Source of the DNA: Streptomyces indicus | Lineage (GTDB): Bacteria; Actinomycetota; Actinomycetes; Streptomycetales; Streptomycetaceae | Length of the DNA stretch: 64,000 nucleotides | Direction: 5' to 3' | NCBI RefSeq assembly: GCF_900100315.1 | Contig: NZ_FNFF01000007.1 | Coordinates: 301,968 to 365,967 of the forward strand | Notes under the pieces: generated by a model | Seen by the model: the letters and a program-made list of their open reading frames with translations, nothing else | The model's database searches: none | Told to the model about the DNA's origin: nothing | In this document: positions 5,792 to 14,056 of the stretch, in pieces | How the letters are laid out: every line of letters starts with the position of its first letter | Numbering within the stretch: the stretch's first letter is position 1 | Translations under genes and position numbers: made by a program

Positions 5792-7755
5792 GCGGTGAAC
5801 CTGCCCCTGGTGTGCCCGTCCACCGCGGTGAGATGGGTGTTTCTGGGCGCGGTGATCGCCAGCAGCGCCATGTCGTCGTGCCGTCGCTCGCCGGCCCACT
5901 GCGAGGCCAGCATCTGGACCCGTTCCGTGACCGCGTCCGCCGGCAGGCCGGCGCACTCGGCCAGGGTCTGCCGCAGCCGCCGCTCGCCGAACATCTGGTC
6001 GCCGAGCGGTCCTCCGCGGGCCTCGGTGATGCCGTCCGTGTAGAGCAGACAGGTCTCCCCGGGCGCCAACTCCACTGCCGCCGTACGGACTTTGATCTCG
6101 GGCAGGGCGCCGATGAGGGTCCCCCTGGTGTCGGCGGCCTCGACCGTGCCGTCGCCGCGGACGATCAGCGGGGCGGGGTGCCCCGCGCTGGTCACCCGCA
6201 ACCGCACGACCCGGCCCTCGCGCCGCGCGGAGACCAGGGCGAGGGTGGCGAAGCGGGTGTGGTGCGAGGAGAGCAGGGCCGTGTTGAGGAGCGTCAGGAG
6301 CCGTTCGTGGTCGGCGGAGAACGGGAGCAACGCCTCAACGGTGTTGCGGATCTTGCCGGTCAGGACCGCGGCCTCAAGACCCTTGCCCGCGACGTCGCCG
6401 AGGACGGCGAAGGTCTCCCCCGTGGACTGCCCCGGACCTGCCTGCCCCGCACCCGCCGTCTGCCCCGCACCTGAGGGCTGCCTCGGGCCTTGGGTCTGTC
6501 CCGCACCCGGCGCCTGCCCCGGACCTGACATCTGCCCCGTAACCGCGGCCGACACCTGACCGGCCGACTGCCCCGCACCGGCCGACTGCCCGGACCCGGC
6601 GACCCGTCCCGGACCGGCCGGCGGCCCTGACCCAGACCCCGGCCCCGACCCCGCGGCCTCTCCCGGCCGCCCGTCCTCCACCTGCGCGGGATGGACGTCG
6701 TAGAAGTCCCCGCCGATCCGCTCTCCCGCCGTCGCGGCCCGGTAGCGCCCGGAGAAGTCGATGCCCTGGACGCGTGCGAGCTCGGGCGGCAGCAGGTCCC
6801 GCATCAGGACGCCGGCGATGTGCGTCTGCTCCGCGTAGATCCGCGCGGCCGAGAGCGCCGCCCCCGCCCGCGCCGCGAACAGCCGGGCGAAGTCCTCCTC
6901 CGCCTCGGTGAACGCCGACTCCCTGCTGCGCCGCAGCAGCACCACGGCCCCGGCCGGCAGCCCGTGCCCGGGCAGCGGGACCACCACCACGGAGCCCAGC
7001 TCGGCCACGGATCCGGCGAAATCGGCGGGCACGATCCAGGAGGGGACCCGGCGCGGGTCGATCCAACGGGAGGGCACGGGCGGGAAGCCGAGCAGCGCCT
7101 CGGGCAGGCCCGGCATCTCCTCGGGATCGACCGCGACCTTTTCCCGTACGGCGTCACCGCCGGTGACGCACCACGTCACGGGGCGGCTGCGTCCGCTGCC
7201 GACCCCGACGATCGCGACGGCGTCGGCCAGGTGCTCGGCCGCGAGGCGGGCGGTGACCTCCATGCACCGGTCCACGTTCAGGGACGCGAGGAGTTCGCTG
7301 GAAACCTGCTGCAACAGCCGTGAGCGGGCGCGCTCGGAGTCCAGACGGGTGCGCAGCGACCGTGCTTCGCCGTCGTCGACCAACCACCAGAGCAGGGCGC
7401 CCCGCCTGGTGCGGCCGGGGAAGGCGTCCACGCCGTGCTCGCCTATCAGGCCGCGCGCCGGCTGCGGGTACGCGTCCTCGCCCAGGGCTACCCGCTCGTC
7501 GTGGGCGCGCGCGAGCCACGGCGGTACGACGTCGGCGAACCGGGCTCCGGGGTGCGCCCCCGGCAGCAGCGCGCCGGCCCCGTCGCTGACGGAGACCACG
7601 GCGCCGCCCGTGTCGACAACGATCGACGGCCGCGCCTCGGAGGTACGCGACTCGGAGGCACGCGACTCCGAGGTACGCGCCTGCGGAACGCGTCCCGCGC
7701 ACGTCGGTTCCGGAATGGAGACCATGCTTCGGCTGCCGCTGTCGCGACCGCCCAC
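5788..7755 (-). CDS. GAF-SpoIIE PP2C-type phosphatase
   Basis: A 655-residue protein: Ser/Glu/Arg-rich start, PAS-like region (about 44-125), GAF domain (about 150-305) and a SpoIIE/RsbU-type PP2C domain (330-636). Metal-binding motifs are GGDFYD (348-353), GDVAGKG (453-459) and DDMALL (627-632). Such enzymes dephosphorylate STAS proteins. Residues 361-447, inside the catalytic domain, are a Gly/Gln/Ala/Pro low-complexity insert built from short G-x-G-Q repeats. The GTG at 7755 has a GAGAGAGG ribosome site; an ATG at 7725 is the alternative. It is the first gene of the coupled PP2C-B12-STAS-ATPase unit. Confidence 0.9.
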   Translation of the reverse strand: MGGRDSGSRSMVSIPEPTCAGRVPQARTSESRASESRTSEARPSIVVDTGGAVVSVSDGAGALLPGAHPGARFADVVPPWLARAHDERVALGEDAYPQPARGLIGEHGVDAFPGRTRRGALLWWLVDDGEARSLRTRLDSERARSRLLQQVSSELLASLNVDRCMEVTARLAAEHLADAVAIVGVGSGRSRPVTWCVTGGDAVREKVAVDPEEMPGLPEALLGFPPVPSRWIDPRRVPSWIVPADFAGSVAELGSVVVVPLPGHGLPAGAVVLLRRSRESAFTEAEEDFARLFAARAGAALSAARIYAEQTHIAGVLMRDLLPPELARVQGIDFSGRYRAATAGERIGGDFYDVHPAQVEDGRPGEAAGSGPGSGSGPPAGPGRVAGSGQSAGAGQSAGQVSAAVTGQMSGPGQAPGAGQTQGPRQPSGAGQTAGAGQAGPGQSTGETFAVLGDVAGKGLEAAVLTGKIRNTVEALLPFSADHERLLTLLNTALLSSHHTRFATLALVSARREGRVVRLRVTSAGHPAPLIVRGDGTVEAADTRGTLIGALPEIKVRTAAVELAPGETCLLYTDGITEARGGPLGDQMFGERRLRQTLAECAGLPADAVTERVQMLASQWAGERRHDDMALLAITAPRNTHLTAVDGHTRGRFTA

Positions 7756-8024
7756 CGCCCTCTCTCGCGCGGGAATCAGTCACTCCACCGTACGGGGCCC
7801 GCGGGAACCGGCACAGGCCCCCTCGTCCGGCCTCCGCCTCCCAGGGCTGCTACCAGCGCAGACGCGGAGGGCGAGGGGGCCGGATTCACGCGGAAGTCGG
7901 AGTGCTCGCACACAAGCCCGGCCGGCGCGAGCAGCGCAATCGGCGCGAGCAGCGCAGTCGGCGCGATCAGCTTCACCGGGCACTAGGCGGAGAAGACACC
8001 GCCTGGCATCAGGCGGCGAGAACC
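7756..8024. other. Gap with short repeats and a doubtful small ORF
   Basis: Between the second ATPase gene and the phosphatase. Near-repeats of GGCGCGAGCAGCGCA lie at 7923-7970. A 66-codon minus-strand frame (7776-7976, GTG start) begins with a hydrophobic run (LIAPTALLAPIALLAPAGL) like a secretion signal, but it has no ribosome site and the hydrophobic part is itself encoded by the repeat. I do not call it a gene. The phosphatase promoter should be here; none is obvious. Confidence 0.4.
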
Positions 8025-8435
8025 TCACCCGGCGCGCGGCGGCGAGAAGCAGGCCGTGACGTCCTTGCCCTTGGGGCACGGCTGGGCGGACCAGGTGTCG
8101 GCGAGGGCGTCGACGAGCAGCAGACCGCGGCCGCCGAGCGCGTCGGCGCCCGGCTCGCGGGCCTCGGGCGGCAGCGGCGAGGAGTCGTGCACGGTCACGT
8201 GCAGGCACTCCGCGTCCCAGGTCAGGACGAGTTGGGCGGTGCTGTGCGCGTGCACGTGCGCGTTGGTGACGAGTTCGGACACGGTCAGGAGCACGGCGTC
8301 GGCCGTCTCCGGGGCGGTACGGGTCCACCCGAGGTCGTCCAGGCGCGCCCGGGTCCAGTCGCGTGCCGCCTTCACCCCGCTGCTGACGGGCAGCGAGCGC
8401 GCCCAGCCCACCGCCTTGAGCGACGCGTCGTCCAT
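8025..8435 (-). CDS. Second anti-sigma-like ATPase (RsbW family)
   Basis: A 136-residue GHKL ATPase fold of typical single-domain size. Visible are the N-box (VSELVTNAHVHAHS), the G1 box (VTVHDSSPLPP) and a G2 box (GGRGLLLVDALADTW). These proteins act as kinases of STAS antagonists and as sigma-factor inhibitors. The ribosome site GAAGGGGAA precedes the ATG. It lies between the second STAS gene and the phosphatase, in a series ending with a SigB-type sigma factor, so it is a candidate direct inhibitor of that sigma. Confidence 0.88.
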   Translation of the reverse strand: MDDASLKAVGWARSLPVSSGVKAARDWTRARLDDLGWTRTAPETADAVLLTVSELVTNAHVHAHSTAQLVLTWDAECLHVTVHDSSPLPPEAREPGADALGGRGLLLVDALADTWSAQPCPKGKDVTACFSPPRAG

Positions 8436-8514
8436 GGCCGTTCCCCTTCGTCCGCCCCGTATGCCGGTACGCGGCGGCCGTCCGCCCCGCGGTGGGGGCC
8501 GGCACCGCGCATGG

Positions 8515-8871
8515 TCACCCGTCGTTCCGCGCCGCCCTGCCGACGGCTTCCGCCACGCTGTCGCACATCTCCAAGTAGTCGCAGGTTCCCGTCAGTTCGA
8601 ACACCCGCATCGCCTGCTGCGGCACCGCGACAAGGAGCAGCCTGCGCTGCCGGGCCACGCGCAGTACGTGGTTGAGCAAGGAGGAGTCACAGAAGGTCAG
8701 CGCCTTCATGTCGAAGGCGACGGGGCCCTCGTGCATCCGGAACGCCAGCGCCGTGGCCTGGGCCACCGACTCCACGTTCTCGTGGTCGAAGTCCCCCTTG
8801 AGCTCGATCACCCACAGCGGGCCCCGGGCATACGAAGCCCCGATGCCCGGCCAGTGATCACTGCGATCCAC
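8515..8871 (-). CDS. STAS-domain anti-anti-sigma factor
   Basis: A 118-residue STAS protein. The start is the GTG at 8871, supported by the ribosome site GAAGGAGG eight bases upstream; the longer open frame runs through non-coding sequence. The phospho-acceptor loop reads FCDSSLLNHVL, putting Ser63 (or Ser64) at the regulated position. Unlike most RsbV proteins the residue after the Ser pair is Leu rather than Gly. Probable partner of the ATPase encoded just downstream. Confidence 0.87.
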   Translation of the reverse strand: MDRSDHWPGIGASYARGPLWVIELKGDFDHENVESVAQATALAFRMHEGPVAFDMKALTFCDSSLLNHVLRVARQRRLLLVAVPQQAMRVFELTGTCDYLEMCDSVAEAVGRAARNDG

Positions 8872-8968
8872 TCCGTCCTCCTTCGGACAGCTGTCACCAC
8901 TCGGTTCCCCTGTGCGCCGCTTCCATGCCGGAGGGCGCGCCCGGGGCACAACTCGCCTGACCGAACGC

Positions 8969-9015
8969 CGCCGAGGGGCCGCGGAGGGAGAACGTGCCTC
9001 CGCGGCCCCTCGGCG
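8969..9015 (-). terminator. 19-bp stem terminator after the sigma gene
   Basis: The arms 8969-8987 and 8997-9015 are perfectly complementary (19 bp) with a 9-base loop, ten bases past the sigma-factor stop codon. It separates the sigma gene from the STAS gene downstream, so they may be separate transcripts. Confidence 0.85.
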
Positions 9016-9024
9016 CAGCACGGC

Positions 9025-9885
9025 TCAGGTGGTGGCGAGCAATTCCTTGCCCAGCCGCTTCATGATCTTGTTCAGCAGCCGCGACACGTGCATCTGCGAG
9101 CAGCCGAGCACCTCGCCGATCTCCTGCTGGGTGCGCTCCTCGACGAAGCGGAGATGGATGATCGTGCGGTCGCGCTCGTCGAGTTCGCCGATCAGCGGTG
9201 CCAGCGTGTGGAAGTCCTCGATGAGTTCGTACGCGCTCTCCTCCATGCCCACGAACTCGGCGAGCGGAGCCTCGCCGTCCTCGTTCTGCCCGGAGAGCGA
9301 GGCGTCGAGCGAGGACGCGTTGTAGCCGTTGGCCGCCATCTGCACCTGCGCCACCTCGGCCGGCTCCAGCTGCATCAGCTCGGCCAGCTCCTGCGTGGAG
9401 GGCGTGCGGCCAAGCCGGGTCTGCAACTCCTCGGTGGCCTTCGACAGTTCGAGCCGGGCCTCCTGGAGCCGGCGCGGCACGTGCACCGCCCAGGTCGTGT
9501 CACGGAAGAAGCGCTTGATCTCACCGGTGATGTACGGCACCGCGAAAGAGGTGAACTCGACTTCGCGGGACAGGTCGAAGCGGTCGATCGCCTTGATCAG
9601 GCCGATCGTGCCGACCTGCACGATGTCCTCCATCTCCTGCGGTCCGCGGTGCTTGAACCGCGAGGCGGCGTACTGGACCAGGGAGAGGTTCATCTCGATC
9701 AGTACGTTGCGCACGTACTGGTGCTCGTGGGTGCCCTCCTCCAGGGTGTGGAGCCGGTCGAAGAAGGGCTTCGAGATCTCGCGTGCGTCCTTCGGCGCCA
9801 CCGATGCCGGGTCCACAACCGGGAGATCGGCCAGCTCCTGGGATGCCGTGGGACGCACCGGCGCTGAAACCGTCTGGGTGGTCAT
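9025..9885 (-). CDS. RNA polymerase sigma factor of the SigB/SigF/SigG family
   Basis: A 286-residue group 3 sigma factor. Region 2 spans about 55-125 (DIVQVGTIGLIKAIDRFD, then FTSFAVPYITGEIKRFFRD), region 3 about 135-205 (VPRRLQEARLELSKA), region 4 about 232-282 (L-x-E-R-D-R-T-I-I-H-L-R-F, then helix-turn-helix CSQMHVSRLLNKIMKRL). The ATG at 9885 follows GGAAGGGAAGG. Streptomyces has several paralogues (stress and development), so I give no symbol. Neighbouring STAS and ATPase genes imply control by partner switching. Confidence 0.93.
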   Translation of the reverse strand: MTTQTVSAPVRPTASQELADLPVVDPASVAPKDAREISKPFFDRLHTLEEGTHEHQYVRNVLIEMNLSLVQYAASRFKHRGPQEMEDIVQVGTIGLIKAIDRFDLSREVEFTSFAVPYITGEIKRFFRDTTWAVHVPRRLQEARLELSKATEELQTRLGRTPSTQELAELMQLEPAEVAQVQMAANGYNASSLDASLSGQNEDGEAPLAEFVGMEESAYELIEDFHTLAPLIGELDERDRTIIHLRFVEERTQQEIGEVLGCSQMHVSRLLNKIMKRLGKELLATT

Positions 9886-10026
9886 GTCCTTCCCTTCCGC
9901 TCGTGGTCGACTGCCGCTCGCTGTCGCGCTGTTGCCGGATCCATGTGCCCCGGTCCTCGGTCTCCACACCTCTTCCCGCTGAAGCGTGCGGAGGGATGAC
10001 GCAAAATGTGCGCCGCGGTGCCCTGC

Positions 10027-10482
10027 TCAGATCCGGCCTGCGGTGAGGCGGGTGAGCGGTCCGTGCGCGGCGCGTTCGGCCCGCCGCCCGGCGGCGAACG
10101 CGGCCGCGGCCACAGCGGTGACCCCTGCCGCGCCGGAGGCGGCGACCAGCTTGCGCCCGCGGACTGCGGTCCATGCGGAGGCGGCCGCGGAGCCGGCCCG
10201 GCTCACCACGGGGGCCGCCTGTGCGCGGACGGTGCCGAGCGCGGAGGCCACGGCCGCGGTCGGGGAGGCCGCGGATGCGGACTTTGCCGCCCCGGCCGCC
10301 TTGTCCGTGACCGTCTTGGCCGCCCCGTCCGTCTTCCCCGCTGCTGCCGTCGACTTCGCCGTCCCTGCCGTCGACTTGGCCGCCCCTGCTGTCGACTTGG
10401 CCGCCGCGGCCGACTTCCCGGTGCCTGCCGTCGACTTGGCCGTACGTGCTGTGTTCTCGTCCTTCTGTCGTGTGTTCGCCAT
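10027..10482 (-). CDS. Ala/Lys/Thr-repeat protein with C-terminal hydrophobic segment
   Basis: A 151-residue protein starting at the ATG 10482 (MANTRQKDEN). Residues 12-65 contain repeated (A)KSTAG units, similar to histone H1-like tails. The rest is Ala-rich, with one hydrophobic helix (about 118-138, AASGAAGVTAVAAAAFAAG) followed by a basic tail. I do not recognise a domain. It could be membrane-anchored or nucleoid-associated. It is divergent from the PRC-barrel gene and just upstream of the sigma factor. Confidence 0.6.
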   Translation of the reverse strand: MANTRQKDENTARTAKSTAGTGKSAAAAKSTAGAAKSTAGTAKSTAAAGKTDGAAKTVTDKAAGAAKSASAASPTAAVASALGTVRAQAAPVVSRAGSAAASAWTAVRGRKLVAASGAAGVTAVAAAAFAAGRRAERAAHGPLTRLTAGRI

Positions 10483-10674
10483 GGTCTCCGCATTGCCGCA
10501 TCCCCCGCCGACAAACAACTCCGCCCTGCGCCGGCCCCCGCCCACTGCCCACGAGACCCCTCAACTCCCCCGTGCTGCCAAGCGAGTTGGACACTCGCAT
10601 CCCACGGGTTTCACCTCGGCGCGCGCGGACATCAGAGGTTCCACCGTCACCCTTCGTCCACGGGAGGAAGACCC

Positions 10675-11025
10675 ATGACCGAGAGCGTGTCCAGGCCCCC
10701 GTCCGGGAGAGCGCCCTTCACGGCCGAGGAAGTGATCGGCTTCGGCGTGCAGGCCGCCGACGGACCCGCGGGCGAGGTCGGCCGGCACACCGCCGAGGTC
10801 GGCCCCGACCACCTGGTCGTCAACCGCGGCGGCACCCTGTTCGACAAGCACGTCCTGCTGCCCTGCCGGATCGTGACGGACGTCGACCGGACCGCGGGCG
10901 TCGTGTACGTCTCCGCAACCCGGGACCTGATCAGGGACGCCCCGCGCTTCGACCCGGACCTCCGCGTGACCGACCCCGGCTACCGGGCGCACATCGACGC
11001 GCACTACGGGAGCGGCCCGGTGTGA
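10675..11025 (+). CDS. PRC-barrel domain protein
   Basis: A 116-residue protein. Residues 16-85 fit the PRC-barrel: FTAEEVIGFGVQAADGPAGEVG, a D-H-L-V-V-N strand, then HVLLPCRIVTDVD and VYVSATRDLIRDAP. PRC-barrel proteins occur as small stress or RNA/photosynthesis-related modules; the specific role is unknown. The ribosome site CGGGAGGAAG is strong. The short upstream gap is shared with the divergent Ala/Lys-repeat gene. Confidence 0.8.
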   Translation: MTESVSRPPSGRAPFTAEEVIGFGVQAADGPAGEVGRHTAEVGPDHLVVNRGGTLFDKHVLLPCRIVTDVDRTAGVVYVSATRDLIRDAPRFDPDLRVTDPGYRAHIDAHYGSGPV

Positions 11026-11090
11026 CACCCCGGCCGCGCCGTGCGCCCGCGGGGAGTTACGCACCCACGCCCGCGGGGAACCGACCCCGC

Positions 11091-11669
11091 ATGAGCCACA
11101 CCCCCTCCGACCCGGCGCCGGCCGGCACACCGGATGCGGATCCCGAACTCCATTCCGCCCTGCGGCTGTTGCGCGCATGCGGCGCCGAGGACATGGACCA
11201 CCCCGGCGGCACCCTGCTCGCGCATCTGCTGCGCGTACGGCAGCGGCTCGCCGTCTGGGAGGCCCGCCCGGCGCTCCAACTGGCAGGCCTCTGCCACGCG
11301 TTCTACGGCACCGACGGCTTCGCCCAGGCCCTGCTGCCGCTTGAGCGGCGGCCCGAACTGGCCGAGGCGATCGGCGCGGAGGCCGAAGCGATCGTCCACT
11401 TCTACGGGGCATGCGACCGGAAGGTCTCGTACCGCGAACTCGGCACGTACCGGAACAGGTTCACGGGCCGCACCCGCGACGCCACACCCCGGGAGCAGCG
11501 GGACCTCGCCGAACTGACCGCGGCGAACGAACTCGATATCGCCCTCGCCGACGAGGAGTTCAGACTCCGCCACGGCGCGGACCTGCTCGAACTGTTCACG
11601 AGGATGCGGCCGGCCCTGAGCCCGGCCGCGTGGCGGGAGACGGCGAAGGTACTGGGCGACACCGCGTGA
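11091..11669 (+). CDS. DUF6817 (HD-like) protein
   Basis: A 192-residue protein with the pattern H-P-G-G-T-L-L-x-H-L-L near residue 42, then LAGLCHAFYGTDGF, resembling a derived HD-hydrolase core (two His-containing helices). The later R-x-R-D-x-T-P-x-E segment fits DUF6817. Enzymatic activity is unproven. There is no strong ribosome site before ATG 11091. Its stop codon sits in the first of four 14-bp repeats. Confidence 0.7.
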   Translation: MSHTPSDPAPAGTPDADPELHSALRLLRACGAEDMDHPGGTLLAHLLRVRQRLAVWEARPALQLAGLCHAFYGTDGFAQALLPLERRPELAEAIGAEAEAIVHFYGACDRKVSYRELGTYRNRFTGRTRDATPREQRDLAELTAANELDIALADEEFRLRHGADLLELFTRMRPALSPAAWRETAKVLGDTA

Positions 11670-11713
11670 GCCACACCACGTAAGCCACACCGCGTGAGCG
11701 ACACCCGCTGAGC
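11658..11713. repeat. Four 14-bp repeats, each with a stop codon
   Basis: Copies 11658-11671, 11672-11685, 11686-11699 and 11700-11713 follow the pattern (C/G)ACACC(G/A)CGT(G/A)AGC. Each holds a TGA or TAA; the first TGA is the actual stop of the DUF6817 gene. Confidence 0.9.
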
Positions 11714-11745
11714 GGCGCCGACCCGAGGGGCGCCGCCCCGCACCC

Positions 11746-13182
11746 TCAGTGACCCCCCACCCCCTCCTGCGCCTTGAGCGGCAGCAGCCGCAGGGCCGGG
11801 AGGCAGACCGCTGTGATCGCGAGGACCACGAGCAGGCTGATCTTCATCGCGTGCACCGAGCCGTCGGCGAGGAAGTGGAAGTAGACGGTCGTGACGGTGG
11901 CGGAGCCGATCCCGTTGGCGAGTTGCTGCACCGCGGTGAGGGAGCCGCTCGCGCTGCCCGCCTCGTCGGGGTCGATGTCGCCGAGCGCGATGTCGAAGAT
12001 CGTGCCGAAGCAGGCGCCCATGCCGAGGCCGGTGACGAAGACCGCGGGTGCCAGGGCCCAGAGCGAGACGGACAGGCCCGAGGTGAGGACCAGGGCGAGC
12101 AGCCAGCCCGCCCCGGCCATGGTCAGGAGCATGCCGATGAGGACGAGCGTGCGGCCCAGCTTCGCGGCGAGGCCCATGCCCGCGAAGGCGGCCACGATGA
12201 TGCCGAGGGTCAGCGGCAACATCCCGAGCGCGGTGTCGCCGGGGCTCGCGTGCAGCCCCTGCTGGAGGAAGAGCGAGATCACGTACGTGAGTCCGCTGGT
12301 CACCGCGAAGAAGAGCAGGCCGACGAAGAGGCCCGAGGTGAAGCCCTTGTTCCTGAGGAGCGAGGGCTTGATCAGCGGGCTGGCCGCGGTGCGCTGACGA
12401 CGGGCGAACAGCGCGAGGAAGACCAGGCCCACCGCGAGCGACCCGAGCGACAGCGCGCCCCAGCCGTACGTGGAGCCCTCGATCAGGCCGAACATCAGGC
12501 CGAACATGGTGACGGCGAGCAGCCCGGCACCGCGCCCGTCGACGACCGTGCGGTGGTCCCCGTCGTCCTTCGGCAGCAGCCGCGTGGCGGCGAACAGGCC
12601 GAGGACGCCCAGGACCAGGTTGACGAGGAAGACCGGCCGCCAGGACAGCCCGCCGAAGTCGGCGTCGATCACGAAACCGGCCAGGACCGGGCCGCCCACG
12701 GAGGCGATGCCGAGCAGCGGGCCGAAGAGCTGGAAGGCCTTGCGCAGCATGTCGCGCGGGAAGGTCTTCGTCAGGATCGCCATGCCCTGCGGGATCATCA
12801 GCGCGCCGAAGGCGCCCTGCACCGCGCGGGCCACGACGAGCAGCGCCGGGTCGGGCGAGAGGCCGGCGACGGCGGAGGCCGCGGTGAACCCGGCCATGCC
12901 GATCAGGAAGAGCCGACGCTGGCCGTACTTGTCGCCGAGCCGGCCGCCGACCACGAGCAGGACGCCCATGGCCAGGGCGTAGGCGGAGCCGAGCCACTTG
13001 ATCAGGGACTCGCCGCCGCCGATGTCGCCGACGATCGTCGGCGCCGCGATGTTGGTGACGGTCGCGTCGATCATGTCGAGCGCGTCGGCCAGCAGGACCA
13101 GGCCGAGGATCAGCCACAGGGCGGTACGGGAGAGGGCGGCCGCCGTCGTGGGCGGCCCGGTGAGAGCAGGCGTCGCGGACAT
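11746..13182 (-). CDS. DHA2-family MFS efflux transporter
   Basis: A 478-residue, 14-helix major facilitator. The start at 13182 has a very strong ribosome site (AAGGAGG). Visible motifs are motif A (GGRLGDKYGQRR) in the loop after helix 2, motif C-like glycines (GPLLGIASVGGPVLAGF) in helix 5 and the D-M-I-D-A-T-V-T-N-I-A helix 1 typical of EmrB/QacA drug exporters. The substrate is unknown. It is divergent from a TetR regulator with a clear palindrome between them, so it is very probably repressed by that regulator. Confidence 0.93.
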   Translation of the reverse strand: MSATPALTGPPTTAAALSRTALWLILGLVLLADALDMIDATVTNIAAPTIVGDIGGGESLIKWLGSAYALAMGVLLVVGGRLGDKYGQRRLFLIGMAGFTAASAVAGLSPDPALLVVARAVQGAFGALMIPQGMAILTKTFPRDMLRKAFQLFGPLLGIASVGGPVLAGFVIDADFGGLSWRPVFLVNLVLGVLGLFAATRLLPKDDGDHRTVVDGRGAGLLAVTMFGLMFGLIEGSTYGWGALSLGSLAVGLVFLALFARRQRTAASPLIKPSLLRNKGFTSGLFVGLLFFAVTSGLTYVISLFLQQGLHASPGDTALGMLPLTLGIIVAAFAGMGLAAKLGRTLVLIGMLLTMAGAGWLLALVLTSGLSVSLWALAPAVFVTGLGMGACFGTIFDIALGDIDPDEAGSASGSLTAVQQLANGIGSATVTTVYFHFLADGSVHAMKISLLVVLAITAVCLPALRLLPLKAQEGVGGH

Positions 13183-13292
13183 GACGGCCTCCTTGGGGGG
13201 TGGGTGGGGGCGGGACGAGTGGCGGCGTGCTCGCCGCGGGCCCGCGTCGGATGGCGGCCGCGGTGGCCGCACTTCCAGAAAAGCACACCCAT

Positions 13293-13321
13293 TACGAAAC
13301 CGCAATCACTACGGTTTTGTA
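13293..13321. promoter_or_regulatory. TetR-type operator
   Basis: TACGAAACCG (13293-13302) and CGGTTTTGTA (13312-13321) form an inverted repeat with one mismatch around a 9-base spacer. It lies in the gap between the divergent MFS and TetR genes, 40 bases before the regulator start, and is the natural binding site. Confidence 0.8.
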
Positions 13322-13360
13322 GCGCATACGGGTGTGGGATCGCTTCGGTAAGCTGGCGGC

Positions 13361-13990
13361 ATGGCGGAAACAGCGAAGAAGGCGCCGAAGGTGGCCTCGC
13401 CGAGGACAGGCGCGCAGAAGGAGCCCGGGCGCCGTGAGCGCAAGAAGGCGGCGACGCGCAAGGCGCTGTCGGACGCCGCGCTCGAGCTGTTCCTGGAGCA
13501 CGGCTTCGAGAAGGTGACCGTCGCGCAGATCGCCGAGCGCGCCGACACCGCGGTGACCACGCTGTTCGCGCACTTCCCCGGCGGGAAGGAGGCGCTGGTC
13601 CTCGGTGACGACGTCGAGCGCGAGGCCTCGCTGACCGCGGCGGTGCGGGAGCGGGGCGAGGGCGAGTCGGTGCTCGACGCGCTGCACCGGTTCTTCGAGG
13701 GCCGCGGGATCTTCGCGGCCGACCTGGACAACGAGTACCGCAAGCGGGTCGAGTTCGTGGCGGCCACCCCCAGACTCCGGGCGCACGCACGGCAGTTGTG
13801 GGTGGCGTGCGAGGAGTCCCTCGCGAAGGTCATGGCCGAGGAGACCGGCCGCCCGGAGGGCGATCTCTCGCTGCGGGTGCTCGCGCGCTACGTCCTGGAG
13901 ACCCCGGACCTGGCCTCACTCGAACCGGACCCGCGCCGCGCACTCGACACCGTCTTCGAGCATCTGCGACGCGGGTGGCCGGAGGTCTGA
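13361..13990 (+). CDS. TetR-family transcriptional regulator
   Basis: A 209-residue regulator. Residues about 27-75 are the TetR DNA-binding domain (RKALSDAALELFLEHGFEKVTVAQIAERADTAVTTLFAHF, read in parts). The N-terminal 25 residues are Lys/Ala-rich. The C-terminal ligand domain has no distinctive motif. It should repress the divergent MFS exporter and itself through the palindrome in the shared promoter. Confidence 0.93.
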   Translation: MAETAKKAPKVASPRTGAQKEPGRRERKKAATRKALSDAALELFLEHGFEKVTVAQIAERADTAVTTLFAHFPGGKEALVLGDDVEREASLTAAVRERGEGESVLDALHRFFEGRGIFAADLDNEYRKRVEFVAATPRLRAHARQLWVACEESLAKVMAEETGRPEGDLSLRVLARYVLETPDLASLEPDPRRALDTVFEHLRRGWPEV

Positions 13991-14056
13991 TCCGGGCGGC
14001 CGAGAGGCCGACCCTGAGCACCGCTCAGGCGCCGGCGCTCGGCCCTCAGGGCACAC

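Noticed and set aside
7776..7976. A small secreted protein on the minus strand
   Set aside because: No ribosome site; the hydrophobic start is encoded by short repeats and there is no lipobox or known family.
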